Shown here piece after piece: positions 31,411 to 40,827 of a DNA stretch of 64,000 nt. The translations under genes and the position numbers were made by a program. The stretch is from Actinomadura macra NBRC 14102 (GTDB lineage: Bacteria > Actinomycetota > Actinomycetes > Streptosporangiales > Streptosporangiaceae), in assembly GCF_001552215.1 (NCBI RefSeq), contig NZ_BCQT01000017.1:343864-407863 (forward strand). Direction: 5' to 3'. Each line of letters opens with the position of its first letter. Within the stretch, counting starts at the first letter, position 1. The notes beneath the pieces were generated by a model, which worked only from the letters and a program-made list of their open reading frames with translations, made no database searches and had not been told where the DNA came from.

Positions 31411-33561
31411 GTGGCGGGCTTGAGAAGCGCCGAGCCGAAGGAGCTTCTGCGCGACGGGCGTACTCTGCTGCGTGCCGCGCGTGCCCTCCTGGACGACCAT
31501 CGGCTGGCCCTCGCGGAGGTGCACCGGGCACTGGAGCCGCTGCGGCTGGACGGGGCGCGCGAGCAGCTGGCCTCGATCCCGCTGGCCAGGCTCAAGGACG
31601 TGACGGACGGGCGGCTCCGCCTCGGCCTGATCGAACAGGGCGGGTTCTCCACCGTGCTGGACGTCCTGGACAGCACCCCGTACCGGCTCCAGCTCCTCCC
31701 CGGGGTCGGCCCCCAGACCGCGCAACAGGTCCACGCGGCGGCGGGGCAGCTGGCGGACGCGGCGGCGCGGACGGCCGGCATCAGGCTCGACGCCGAGCGG
31801 CGGGACGAGCGGACGACCCCGCTGGTCATCGCGCTGCACCGGATGGTCGCCGCCGGGCCGGAGCTGCCGCACGCCAGGGCCGCGGCCGCGCGGCTGGACG
31901 AGCGGCTGCGCTCCCTCGTCCACGACGCGCGGACCGAGACCTCGTGGTGGCGGAGGCTGGTCGCCGGGGCGGCGAAGCGGGAGCGGGCGCGCGCGGCGCT
32001 CGGTGAGCTGGCCGAGGTCGTGACAGCGGAGGAGGCGCGGGGTACCGGGCTGCTCATCGCACAGGCGTCGACCGACCTGCTGCGCCCGGACGTCTCGCCC
32101 GACGAGGCGTGGATCGACTTCGAGCTGCGTGCGTCCGACTACCAGACCCTGCTGGCGGACCTGGCCGCGCTGGAGCCTGAGCGCGACGCGGCGGAGGGGT
32201 TCCTGCCCGGGGATCTCGCGGCGAGGGTGAAGGCCCAGCCGCTGGACGACACGCATCGGCGGGTCTCGCTGCGCGGCTACCAGTCGTTCGGTGCGCGGTT
32301 CGCGCTCGTCCAGGGGCGGGTCATCCTGGGGGACGAGATGGGGCTCGGGAAGACGGTCCAGGCCATCGCCGCCATCGCGCACCTGCGGGCCGAGGGCGCG
32401 ACGCACTTTCTCGTGGCCTGCCCCGCCAGCGTGTTGATCAACTGGGTACGGGAGATCGAGGCGCGCAGCGCTCTGGTGGCGCATCCGCTGCACGGGCCGA
32501 AACGGGCGGCGGCCGTGCAGGAGTGGGCGGGTTCCGGCGGCATCGCGGTGACGACACTGGACTCGCTGCACACGCTGGAGGTCCCCGAGGACGTCGCGCT
32601 CGGGATGTTCGTCGTGGACGAGGCCCACTACGCCAAGAACCACGAGACGCGCCGCGCCAAGGCCGTCGCCGCGTGGTGCGCCCGGACGAAGCGGGTGCTG
32701 TTCCTCACCGGGACGCCGATGGAGAACCGTGTGGAGGAGTTCCGCAGCCTGGTGGCGCACCTGCGGCCCGAACTGGTCCCCGGGATCCGTCCCGGGGACG
32801 CGGCGGTGGGGCCGACGGCGTTCCGCAAGGCGGTCGCGCCCGTGTACCTACGCCGCAACCAGCGGGACGTGCTGGTGGAGCTTCCCGAGGTCGTGCACGT
32901 GGACGAGTGGGAGGAGTTCAGCCGGGCGGACGAGGCGGCCTACCGCAGCGCCGTCACGGAGGGCAACTTCATGGCGATGCGCCGCGCCGCGTACGCGGTC
33001 CCGGAGCGGTCGGCCAAGCTCGGTCGCCTGGCGGAGCTGGTGGACGAGGCCGCCGCGAACGGGCTGAAGGTCGTGGTTTTCTCCTTCTTCCGGGACGTGC
33101 TGGCGGCGGCCGGCGCGGTGGCCGGGCCGGACGCGCGAGGCCCGATCGACGGCCGGATGCCGGCGGCGCGGCGGCAGGAGCTGGTGGACGCGTTCACCGC
33201 GGCCCCCGGTCATGCGGTGCTCCTGGCGCAGATCCAGGCGGGCGGGGTGGGGCTGAACCTCCAGGCCGCATCCGTCGTGATCATCTGTGAGCCGCAGGTG
33301 AAGCCGACCATGGAGACGCAGGCGGTCGCCCGCGCCCACCGGATGGGGCAGGTCCGCACGGTGCAGGTGCACCGGCTGCTCACGCCGGGCGGCGTCGACC
33401 AGCGGATGCTGGAGATCCTCGCCGCCAAGTCCCGGCTGTTCGACGAGTACGCGCGGCGCAGCGATCTCGCCGAGCGGACCCCGGACGCGGTCGACATCTC
33501 CGAGCAGGCCCTCGCCCGGCAGATCGTCGCGGCGGAGCGGGAGCGGCTCGGCGCCGCCTGA
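31411..33561 (+). CDS. SNF2-family DEAD/DEAH-box ATPase/helicase
   Basis: 716 residues. The N-terminal 280 residues include a helix-hairpin-helix (LLPGVGPQTAQQV) near 98-110. The SNF2 motor follows: motif I DEMGLGKT near 308, DEAH near 400, LTGTP in motif III, AGGVGLNLQAA near 609 and the arginine-finger motif ARAHRMGQ. It should translocate on DNA with ATP. The role in bacteria (remodelling RNA polymerase or repair) cannot be decided. GTG at 31411 after GAGTGAGGA. Confidence 0.9.
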   Translation: MAGLRSAEPKELLRDGRTLLRAARALLDDHRLALAEVHRALEPLRLDGAREQLASIPLARLKDVTDGRLRLGLIEQGGFSTVLDVLDSTPYRLQLLPGVGPQTAQQVHAAAGQLADAAARTAGIRLDAERRDERTTPLVIALHRMVAAGPELPHARAAAARLDERLRSLVHDARTETSWWRRLVAGAAKRERARAALGELAEVVTAEEARGTGLLIAQASTDLLRPDVSPDEAWIDFELRASDYQTLLADLAALEPERDAAEGFLPGDLAARVKAQPLDDTHRRVSLRGYQSFGARFALVQGRVILGDEMGLGKTVQAIAAIAHLRAEGATHFLVACPASVLINWVREIEARSALVAHPLHGPKRAAAVQEWAGSGGIAVTTLDSLHTLEVPEDVALGMFVVDEAHYAKNHETRRAKAVAAWCARTKRVLFLTGTPMENRVEEFRSLVAHLRPELVPGIRPGDAAVGPTAFRKAVAPVYLRRNQRDVLVELPEVVHVDEWEEFSRADEAAYRSAVTEGNFMAMRRAAYAVPERSAKLGRLAELVDEAAANGLKVVVFSFFRDVLAAAGAVAGPDARGPIDGRMPAARRQELVDAFTAAPGHAVLLAQIQAGGVGLNLQAASVVIICEPQVKPTMETQAVARAHRMGQVRTVQVHRLLTPGGVDQRMLEILAAKSRLFDEYARRSDLAERTPDAVDISEQALARQIVAAERERLGAA

Positions 33562-33664
33562 CCCGTCCTCCCGGCCGCCGCGCCTGACGTGGGCGCGATG
33601 GGGAAGAACCCGCGGAGCGTCCGCGTTGCGATGGGCGGACGTCATCGAGATCAAGGGAGATGTC

Positions 33665-34057
33665 ATGGCCGAGGTCCGGGTGGAGCGCACCGAGGACGGG
33701 TTCCGGGCGGTCAACGACCGGGGCGCGGAGGTCGCCGTCGGCGCCGGGGACACCGCCGGCGTCTTCACGCCGGTCGAGCTGCTGCTGGCGGCGCTCGGCG
33801 GCTGCGAGCTGGTCACCGTGGAGCCGCTGACGGCCAAGCGCGGGCACCGGATGGCGCGGCTCGCCGCGACGGTCCAGGCCGACAAGGTCGCCACCAGCAC
33901 GCTGGGCACGATCACGATCACCTATGACGTCGAGCTCCCCGCGGGCGACGAGAAGGCCGGGGACGTGCTGGAGGCGGTCGCCAAGCGCGTCCACGACAGC
34001 TACTGCACGGTCGGCAATGCGCTCAAGGAGCCGATGAAGGTCGAGCAGGTCGTCTAG
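33665..34057 (+). CDS. OsmC-family peroxiredoxin-like protein
   Basis: 130 residues. OsmC/Ohr fold with both redox cysteines: one in ALGGCELVTVEP and one in HDSYCTVGNAL. It would reduce organic hydroperoxides. ATG at 33665 with AGGGAGA upstream. Its stop codon overlaps the stop of the convergent hydrolase gene by 3 bases. Confidence 0.9.
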   Translation: MAEVRVERTEDGFRAVNDRGAEVAVGAGDTAGVFTPVELLLAALGGCELVTVEPLTAKRGHRMARLAATVQADKVATSTLGTITITYDVELPAGDEKAGDVLEAVAKRVHDSYCTVGNALKEPMKVEQVV

Positions 34058-35724
34058 CCGGCGCCGCCCCGTCCGCCGCACGTGGTGCCGGAGGCGGGCA
34101 CCTGCCCGTCGAGGAGGTAGGCGTCCACGACGCGTCGCACGCACGGGTCGCCGGTGTCGTAGGCGCCGTGGCCCTCCCCCCTGAGGGTGAGGAGGGTCGC
34201 CCGCCCGCCGAGGGCCTCGGTGAGCGCCGACGCCCACGCGTAGGGGGTGGCCGGGTCGCCGGTGTTGCCGAGGACGAGGATCGGGGCCGCGGACGGCGCG
34301 GACACGTCCCGTGCGGCGTCGTCCCCCTGGACCGGCCAGCCGGTGCACCGCAGCAGGCTCCACGCCATCGACGCGCCGAAGACCGGTGAGGCGGCACGGA
34401 ACTTCGGCAGGAGCCGCCGGACGTCGTCCGGGGTGTACCGGTCGGTGCCGTCCGCGCAGGCGATCGCGGTGTTGGCGGCGGCCAGGTTGCTGTAGGTCCC
34501 GTCCTCCCGGCGCCCGTTCTGCAGGTCGGCGAGGACGCGCAGGAAGCTGCCGTCGCGGCGCTTGGACGCGTCGACGAGGCCCTGGGCGAGCATCGGCCAC
34601 GCCCGCCGGGAGTAGAGGGCGGCGGAGACGCCGGTGGTGGCGAGGCTCTCGGTCAGCCGGCGGCCGTTCCCGGCGGGCAGCGGGGCACGGTCGAGGCCGG
34701 CGAGGATCCGCCCGGTGGACGCGGCCACCTCCGTCCCGTCGCGGCCGAGCGGGCAGGCGCGCCGGCCGAGTGCCGCGCAGGCCGCGCCGAAGTCGCCGAG
34801 CGCGCGCTGGAACGCCGCGGCCTGCTGGAGGCCCAGGTCCGCGCTACCGATCCCGGTGTCCACGGCGCCGTCGAGGACGGCGCGCCCGACATCGCCGGGG
34901 TGCTGGTGGGCGTAGCTGCCGCCGAGCCAGGTGCCGTAGGAGACGCCGAAGTAGTGCAGTTTCGCGTCGCCGACCGCACGGCGGATCATGTCCATGTCGC
35001 GGGCGGCGCTGAGCGTGCCGACATGCGGCAGGAGTCTGCCGGAGCGTGCCTGGCACTGCCGGATGTAGGACCGTCCTGCGTTGATCAGCGCCTTCTCCTC
35101 GGCCGCGGTGTCGGGGGTGCCGTCCTGGGCGGCGAGCTGATCCATGCGGCGGTCGTCGACGCAGGCCACGGGGGCGCTCCGCCCGACGCCGCGCGGGTCG
35201 AAGCCGATGAGGTCGTAGCGCGTGTTCAGGTTCCGGTACTCGCCCGCGGCCTGGGCGAGCGTGTCGACGCCGTCGCCTCCCGGGCCGCCGAAGTTCATCA
35301 GCAGCGAGCCGATGCGGGGGCCGCCGGTGGCCGGGACGCGGATCAGGGCGATGCCGATCGTGTCGCCGGACGGCGCGGCGTAGTCCAGCGGCACCTGGAC
35401 GGTCGCGCAGCGGAGCCCGGTCGGCGGCGGTTTCGGGCCCGGTGGCGGTGCGGGCAGCGCGGTGCAGCGCTTCCACTCGGCCCGTCGGACCGGCGGCGCC
35501 ATGGCTGGAGCCGAGGCCCCTAAGGCCGCCGCCGGAGCCGTTTCCGGGCCCGAAGCCGGGCCCGGAAACGGAGTCGATACGGGGACGGTGGGGCCCGGTG
35601 CGGTCCGTGGTGAGCCCGCGAAGGCTCGTGGAAGGCCCGACGCGCCGTCCACGGCCAGTCCGAAAGCGGTCAACGCGATGGCACCGACGACCACAATGCC
35701 TGGTATCGATGCAATCCGACGCAT
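34054..35724 (-). CDS. Secreted alpha/beta-hydrolase, tripeptidyl aminopeptidase-like
   Basis: 556 residues. An N-terminal hydrophobic signal (about 8-26) is followed by a Pro/Ala-rich spacer (40-80) and an alpha/beta-hydrolase domain: FGGPGGDGVD is the oxyanion turn, GVSYG holds the nucleophile, GNTGDPATPY the Asp and GEGHGAY the His. The C-terminal TAP-like domain contains paired cysteines. It resembles Streptomyces SlpD/E proteases and mycobacterial Rv2223c/Hip1, near the glnE-glnA2 genes in both lineages. The substrate is probably peptides at the cell surface. Confidence 0.9.
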   Translation of the reverse strand: MRRIASIPGIVVVGAIALTAFGLAVDGASGLPRAFAGSPRTAPGPTVPVSTPFPGPASGPETAPAAALGASAPAMAPPVRRAEWKRCTALPAPPPGPKPPPTGLRCATVQVPLDYAAPSGDTIGIALIRVPATGGPRIGSLLMNFGGPGGDGVDTLAQAAGEYRNLNTRYDLIGFDPRGVGRSAPVACVDDRRMDQLAAQDGTPDTAAEEKALINAGRSYIRQCQARSGRLLPHVGTLSAARDMDMIRRAVGDAKLHYFGVSYGTWLGGSYAHQHPGDVGRAVLDGAVDTGIGSADLGLQQAAAFQRALGDFGAACAALGRRACPLGRDGTEVAASTGRILAGLDRAPLPAGNGRRLTESLATTGVSAALYSRRAWPMLAQGLVDASKRRDGSFLRVLADLQNGRREDGTYSNLAAANTAIACADGTDRYTPDDVRRLLPKFRAASPVFGASMAWSLLRCTGWPVQGDDAARDVSAPSAAPILVLGNTGDPATPYAWASALTEALGGRATLLTLRGEGHGAYDTGDPCVRRVVDAYLLDGQVPASGTTCGGRGGAG

Positions 35725-35728
35725 ATGT

Positions 35729-35749
35729 CCCCCGTTCGATTCACGGGGG
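35729..35749 (-). promoter_or_regulatory. Hairpin covering the ribosome site of the secreted hydrolase
   Basis: On the minus strand CCCCCGT (35749-35743) can pair with ACGGGGG (35735-35729), and the second arm contains the GGGGGA ribosome site just before the ATG at 35724. Folding would hide the site, so translational control is possible. Confidence 0.4.
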
Positions 35750-35957
35750 GCCGGTCGTGACCTACCCAGCGCCTCCTATGCTGATACCTGATCAACTTCA
35801 TAGGCTCCGCGCGGGGAGCTGACCTAGGGGGGACCCCCTGAGGGCCCCTCCCCCGAAAGTCCGGATACCGCGTCAGGGTTGTACTACTCAGGTCTGAGAT
35901 GAAGACCATTCGGTGCGGTGATCTCAATCAGGGGGCCGCGAGGCAAAGATAGGTAGC

Positions 35958-36911
35958 ATGGCCCAGACCGCCCCCCCAGCAGCCCGCCAAGGCCAGGCCA
36001 GACCGGCCCGGCGAGGCGAGCCGCGCAAGACCGCCGAGACGACGCGGCGAAGGGTGCTCGCCGCACCTCCGGTGTGGCGAGAGCTCCTGCTGATCGTGCT
36101 CTTCTACACCGGCTATACGCTGACCCGCATCGTCCTGGTTCAGGACGGCACCGCGTCGGCGTTCGCCCACGCCGACCAGATCCTCGACGTGGAACGGTTT
36201 CTGGGCATCGACGTGGAGCTGGGCCTGAACCAGACCCTGCTGGGCGTGCCCTGGCTGGCGCGCACGGCCAACATCTTCTACGCCACGATGCACTTCATCG
36301 TGACGCTCGCCATCGTCGTGTGGCTGTACCGGTTCCGGCCGCAGGACTACCGGTGGCTGCGCACCTCGATCATGGTCGCCACCGGGATCGCCCTGCTCGG
36401 CTTCTGGCTCTACCCGCTGGCCCCGCCGAGGTTCCTGCACAGCGAGGGCTTCGTCGACCCGGTGACCGCGCTGCACTCGCTCGGCCTGTACGCCAGCGAC
36501 GCCTCGGGCAGCCTCACCAACCAGTACGCCGCGATGCCGTCCATGCACGCCGGATGGGCGCTGTGGTGCGGGTTCATCCTGGTCAAGCTGGCCACCCAGC
36601 GCTGGGCCAAGATCGTCGGCGTGCTGTACCCGGCCACGACGGTGTTCGTGATCCTGTCCACCGCCAACCATTACGTCCTGGACGCGGTCGCCGGGATCGC
36701 GCTGATCGCCGGGACCCTCGGGCTCTCCTGGGTCCTGTACATGCGCTGCCCCCGGCAGGTCCTGGAGCTCCGACACCGCCTGGCCCAGGGCATCTCCGAG
36801 CGCCTCCCCCAGCGGGCGGAGCAGCGCTCCGGACCAGCGGCACAGCGCTCTCGGGCCGGTACCAGGGCCGACTCGGCGGCGGCCGGGGGTGCGTCGGGGT
36901 CGGCCATTTGA
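35958..36911 (+). CDS. PAP2-family membrane phosphatase/transferase
   Basis: 317 residues, about six membrane helices. The PAP2 active-site blocks are NQYAAMPSMHAGW (phosphate-binding with the first His) and ANHYVLDA with the catalytic His. LYPLAPPR is typical of the AUR1/inositolphosphotransferase-like branch. A lipid phosphatase or phospho-head-group transferase is likely. Long basic N-terminal (1-40) and C-terminal (280-317) tails are disordered. The next gene is a close paralogue, 13 bases away. Confidence 0.88.
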   Translation: MAQTAPPAARQGQARPARRGEPRKTAETTRRRVLAAPPVWRELLLIVLFYTGYTLTRIVLVQDGTASAFAHADQILDVERFLGIDVELGLNQTLLGVPWLARTANIFYATMHFIVTLAIVVWLYRFRPQDYRWLRTSIMVATGIALLGFWLYPLAPPRFLHSEGFVDPVTALHSLGLYASDASGSLTNQYAAMPSMHAGWALWCGFILVKLATQRWAKIVGVLYPATTVFVILSTANHYVLDAVAGIALIAGTLGLSWVLYMRCPRQVLELRHRLAQGISERLPQRAEQRSGPAAQRSRAGTRADSAAAGGASGSAI

Positions 36912-36924
36912 CACGATAGGGAAG

Positions 36925-37731
36925 GTGGCCAGCCCGGCACGTCTTCCCGGGACCGGCCGCGGCGTTGCCGGCGGCGCGGCGGGCGGGCGCCGTGCTGCGC
37001 CGGCCAGGCCGCGCCTGTGGCCCGAGGTCCTGCTGCTGGTCCTGTGCTATCTCGCGTACCAGGCGGTGCGCAATCTGGTGCCGACCGACCACGCGATGGC
37101 GGCGCACCGGGCCTACCAGATCCTTGAGCTGGAGTCCTCACTCCACCTTGATGTCGAGTACGACCTGAACCGGCTGTTCGCGGCCCATACGGCGTTGGCG
37201 GTCACGGCCAACTACTTCTACGCCGTCATGCACTTCGTCATGACGATCGCCGTCATGGTGTGGCTGTACCTGCGGCAACCCGCCCGCTATGCGGGATATC
37301 GAACGCTGCTGTTCGCCACCACGCTGCTGGGCCTCGGCGGGTTCTGGGCCTATCCGCTGGCCCCGCCGAGGATGCTGCCCGGCTTCACCGACACGGTGAT
37401 CGCCTTCGGAACGTGGGGTATCTACGATTCCGGGCCGAGCGCCTCCGTCACCAACCAGTACGCCGCGATGCCCTCCATGCACACCGCGTGGTCGCTGTGG
37501 TGCGCCGCGGCGATCATCACCATCACCCGGCGATGGTGGGTGATGGTCCTCGCCACCCTGTACCCCGTCCTGACCATCGTGGTGATCATGGGGACGGCGA
37601 ACCACTTCCTGCTGGACGCGGTGGGCGGCGGCGGTGCCCTCGCCGGTGGCCTCGCGCTCACCCGCGGCGCCTGCGGCGCCTTCCACATGGCCGCGCACGC
37701 CCGGCCGTCCGGTCAACCGCCCGCGCCGTAG
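36925..37731 (+). CDS. PAP2-family membrane phosphatase/transferase, tandem paralogue
   Basis: 268 residues from a GTG at 36925, chosen because it follows AGGGAAG; an upstream in-frame start at 36889 would lie inside the previous gene. It shares with its neighbour ANxFYAxMHFxxTxA, AYPLAPPR, NQYAAMPSMH and ANHFLLDA, so both keep the catalytic residues. Tandem duplication is evident. The 3' end overlaps the convergent glnE gene by 19 bases. Confidence 0.86.
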   Translation: MASPARLPGTGRGVAGGAAGGRRAAPARPRLWPEVLLLVLCYLAYQAVRNLVPTDHAMAAHRAYQILELESSLHLDVEYDLNRLFAAHTALAVTANYFYAVMHFVMTIAVMVWLYLRQPARYAGYRTLLFATTLLGLGGFWAYPLAPPRMLPGFTDTVIAFGTWGIYDSGPSASVTNQYAAMPSMHTAWSLWCAAAIITITRRWWVMVLATLYPVLTIVVIMGTANHFLLDAVGGGGALAGGLALTRGACGAFHMAAHARPSGQPPAP

Positions 37732-40700
37732 AAGACGCGTTCGACGACGGCGCGGGCCCGGCGGGCGTGCCTGCGGTGGTCCTCCAGGAGCTCGCCCGTC
37801 CCGCGGTAGCCGAGGACCCGGCTGACCGCGCTGCGCTCCCGGAGATGGTCGGTGGGCAGCAGGTCGGACGCCCGGCCCCGCACCAGCATGATCGCCCCGC
37901 GGATGCGGGTGGCCAGGCACCACGCCTCCGCCAGGACCTCCGCGTCGTCCTCGTCCAGCAGGCGGGCGGTCACCGCCGCGTCCAGCGCGGCGAGCGTGCG
38001 GGTGGTGCGCAGCGCGGGAACGTCATGGGCGTGCCTGAGCTGCAGGAGCTGCGCGACCCACTCGACGTCGGCGAGGCCACCGGGGCCGAGTTTGATGTGC
38101 AGCCGCCGTTCCACCCCGCGCGGCAGCCGCTCGGACTCCATCCGTGCCTTCAGCCGCCTGATCTGCCGGACAGCGTCGTCGCCGATGCCGCCCTCGGGGA
38201 AGCGGATCGGGTCGATCAGGGCGCGGAACCGCTCGCACAGCCCCGGATCGCCGATCAGCGGGTCGGCACGCAGCAGCGCCTGCGACTCCCAGGGCTCCGA
38301 CCAGCGGGCGTAGTAGGCGGCGTAGGAGGTCAGCGTGCGGACGAGCGGCCCCTGCCGGCCCTCGGGACGCAGGTTCGGGTCGATCTGCAGCGGCGGGTCG
38401 GGGGCGGGCAGGGACAACAGCCGCCGCAGTTCCTCGGCGACGGCGTGCGCGGCGCGGCCCGCCGCCCGCTCGTCCGCGCCGGGGAGCGGGTCGTGCACGA
38501 ACATCACGTCGGCGTCGCTGCCGTAGCCGAGCTCGTGTCCGCCGAACCGGCCCATCGCGACGACGGCGAACCGGGTGGGCAGCGGCTCCCCCGCCGTCTC
38601 GATCTTGCCGATGGCGGTCCACAGCGCGGCCTCGATCGTCACGGTGGCGATGTCGGTGAGGGCCTCCCCCACCGTCCGGACGTCGGCCAGGCCCAGCAGG
38701 TCGGCGACCGCCACCCGGAACAGCTCCCGGCGGCGCAGCGCCCGCACCACCGCGACCGCCTCCTCCGGCGCCGGCACCCGCGGCGCGGCGGCCTCGGCGG
38801 GCACGTGGCGGCGGACGGCGGCGAGGGCCTCCGAGCGCAGCGCCTCCGCCGGGCGGGGCGCCAGCCCCGCGGTGCTGCCGAGCATCGCGACCGCCTCGGG
38901 GGCCCGCAGCAGCAGGTCGGTGGCGTAGCGGCTGGAGGCGAGCACGCAGGCCATCCGCTCGGCCACCGTCACCTCGTCCCGCAGCAGCCGCAGGTACCAG
39001 GGGGTGGTCCCCAGTGCGTCGCTGACCTGCCGGAACCCGAGCAGCCCCGCGTCCGGGTCGGGCGCGTCGGCGAACCAGCCGAGCATGACCGGCAGCAGTG
39101 TCCGCTGGATCGCGGCGCGCCGCGACACCCCGGCGGTGAGCGCCTCGATGTGCCGGAGCGCGCCCGCGGGATCGGCGTAGCCGAGCGCCTCCAGCCGGAC
39201 GCGGGCGGCCTCGGGCGTGAGCCGTGACTCCTCGCCGGGCAGCCGGGCGACGGCGCGCAGCAGCGGCCGGTAGAACAGCTTCTCGTGAATCCGGCGGACC
39301 TCCCGAGCGTGCCGCCGCCACAGCGCGCTGAACTCACCGACCGGGTCGGTGCGCAGTCCGAGGGCCCGGCCGAGGCGGCGCAGCCCGGCCTCGTCGTCCG
39401 GCACGAGGTGGGTGCGGCGCAGCCGGTGCAGCTGGACGAGGTGCTCCACGCGCCGCAGGAACCGGTAGGCAGACGTCAGCGCCGCCGCGTCGTCGCGCCC
39501 GACGTAGCCGCCCCGCGACAGCTCCGACAGCGCGTCCAGTGTGGTCGGGCTGCGCAGCGTCTCGTCGGCGCGGCCGTGGACGAGCTGGAGCAGCTGCACC
39601 GCGAACTCGACATCGCGCAGGCCGCCGGGACCGAGCTTGAGCTGTCGCTCGGCCTCGGCGGTGCGCTGGTTGAGGTCGGCCTCGACCCGGCGCCGCATGG
39701 CCTGGACGTCCTCGACGAAGCTCTCGCCCTCGGCGGCCTTCCACACCATCGGGGTGATCGCCTCCATATAACGGGCGCCGAGCCCGGCGTCGCCGGCGAT
39801 CGGCCTGGCCTTCAGCAGCGCCTGGAACTCCCATGTCGCGGCCCAGCGTTCGTAGTACGCGCGGTGGCTGGCGAGGGTGCGCACGAGGGGACCCGACCTG
39901 CCTTCGGGGCGCAGCGCCGCATCCACCTCCCACAGGGCGCCCTCCGCCGTGCTGGACGAGCAGGCCCGCATCATCGCCGAGGCCAGCCGGGTCGCCGCGC
40001 GCAGGGCGGCGTCCTCCCCGCCGGGGCCCGCACCCTCGCGCGCCTCCGCCACGAAGATCACATCGACGTCGGAGACGTAGTTGAGCTCGCGGCCGCCGCA
40101 CTTGCCCATCCCGATCACCGCGAGCCGGCAGAGGCCATGCTCGGGCACCTCGGCGCGGGCCGCGGCGAGCCCGGTCTCCAGGGCGGCGGCGGCGAGGTCG
40201 GCCAGCTCGGCGGCCACGTCCGCGACGTCGGCGTTGCCGATCAGGTCGCGGCCGGCGAGGTCCAGCAACCGGCGGCGGTAGGCGGCGCGCAGCGCGGTGA
40301 GGGCCTGCGGGCCGGGGAGGGCAGCGACCGGGTCGGCCGCGCCGGGGTCGGCGCCGACGGCCTCCAGCAGGTCGGCGCGCAGCTGCGCCGCGGTGGGCCG
40401 CCGCCCGCCCGGCGGCCCGTCGTGGAGCGCTCCATCGTCGCGCAGGACACGCCAGTCCCCCGGATGCCGGACGAGGTGGTCGGCGAGCGCGGCGCTCACC
40501 CCGAGCACCGTGGTCAGCCGCTCGCGGGTACCGGGCTCGGCGGCGAGAGCGGCCCGCAGCGCCCCGTCCTCGCCCCGTTCGGCGGCGGCGGCGAGGAGGC
40601 GCAGCAGCCCGTCCAGGGCGAGGTCGGGATCGGCGGTGGCGCCGAGCGCCTCCGGCAGATCGTCGCCCAGCCCGGCGCCGGCGGTGGCCTCGGCCTCCAG

Positions 40701-40793
40701 GATAAGCCGCCCCGCCCGGCCCACGTCGGTGAAGCCCAGCCTCGCCAGCCGCGCGGTCAAGGAGGGACGTCGGTCGGTCCACGACTCGCTCAC
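37713..40793 (-). CDS. glnE: Glutamine synthetase adenylyltransferase/deadenylylase
   Basis: 1026 residues, the normal length. Two nucleotidyltransferase domains are visible: the N-terminal deadenylylase with GMGKCGGRELNYVSDVDVIF and the C-terminal adenylylase with AMGRFGGHELGYGSDADVMF, each with the G-x-D-x-D metal motif. It adds or removes AMP on GlnA1 Tyr402 in response to nitrogen state. GTG start at 40793 is 7 bases from a TACGGT box, so it can be expressed apart from glnA2, whose stop is 34 bases upstream. Confidence 0.96.
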   Translation of the reverse strand: MSESWTDRRPSLTARLARLGFTDVGRAGRLILEAEATAGAGLGDDLPEALGATADPDLALDGLLRLLAAAAERGEDGALRAALAAEPGTRERLTTVLGVSAALADHLVRHPGDWRVLRDDGALHDGPPGGRRPTAAQLRADLLEAVGADPGAADPVAALPGPQALTALRAAYRRRLLDLAGRDLIGNADVADVAAELADLAAAALETGLAAARAEVPEHGLCRLAVIGMGKCGGRELNYVSDVDVIFVAEAREGAGPGGEDAALRAATRLASAMMRACSSSTAEGALWEVDAALRPEGRSGPLVRTLASHRAYYERWAATWEFQALLKARPIAGDAGLGARYMEAITPMVWKAAEGESFVEDVQAMRRRVEADLNQRTAEAERQLKLGPGGLRDVEFAVQLLQLVHGRADETLRSPTTLDALSELSRGGYVGRDDAAALTSAYRFLRRVEHLVQLHRLRRTHLVPDDEAGLRRLGRALGLRTDPVGEFSALWRRHAREVRRIHEKLFYRPLLRAVARLPGEESRLTPEAARVRLEALGYADPAGALRHIEALTAGVSRRAAIQRTLLPVMLGWFADAPDPDAGLLGFRQVSDALGTTPWYLRLLRDEVTVAERMACVLASSRYATDLLLRAPEAVAMLGSTAGLAPRPAEALRSEALAAVRRHVPAEAAAPRVPAPEEAVAVVRALRRRELFRVAVADLLGLADVRTVGEALTDIATVTIEAALWTAIGKIETAGEPLPTRFAVVAMGRFGGHELGYGSDADVMFVHDPLPGADERAAGRAAHAVAEELRRLLSLPAPDPPLQIDPNLRPEGRQGPLVRTLTSYAAYYARWSEPWESQALLRADPLIGDPGLCERFRALIDPIRFPEGGIGDDAVRQIRRLKARMESERLPRGVERRLHIKLGPGGLADVEWVAQLLQLRHAHDVPALRTTRTLAALDAAVTARLLDEDDAEVLAEAWCLATRIRGAIMLVRGRASDLLPTDHLRERSAVSRVLGYRGTGELLEDHRRHARRARAVVERVFYGAGG

Positions 40794-40800
40794 GGGCTCA

Positions 40801-40806
40801 ACCGTA
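40801..40806 (-). promoter_or_regulatory. Leaderless -10 box for glnE
   Basis: TACGGT stands 7 bases before the GTG at 40793, in the short gap after glnA2. Confidence 0.45.
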
Positions 40807-40827
40807 ATCCGGCGGTGCCCCCGGTCA

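Noticed and set aside
36889..36925. Earlier start for the second PAP2 gene
   Set aside because: It lies inside the preceding gene and lacks a ribosome site; the GTG at 36925 follows AGGGAAG.
37260..39227. A plus-strand open frame of about 655 codons
   Set aside because: It is antisense to glnE and resembles no protein; composition is typical of the opposite strand of GC-rich genes.
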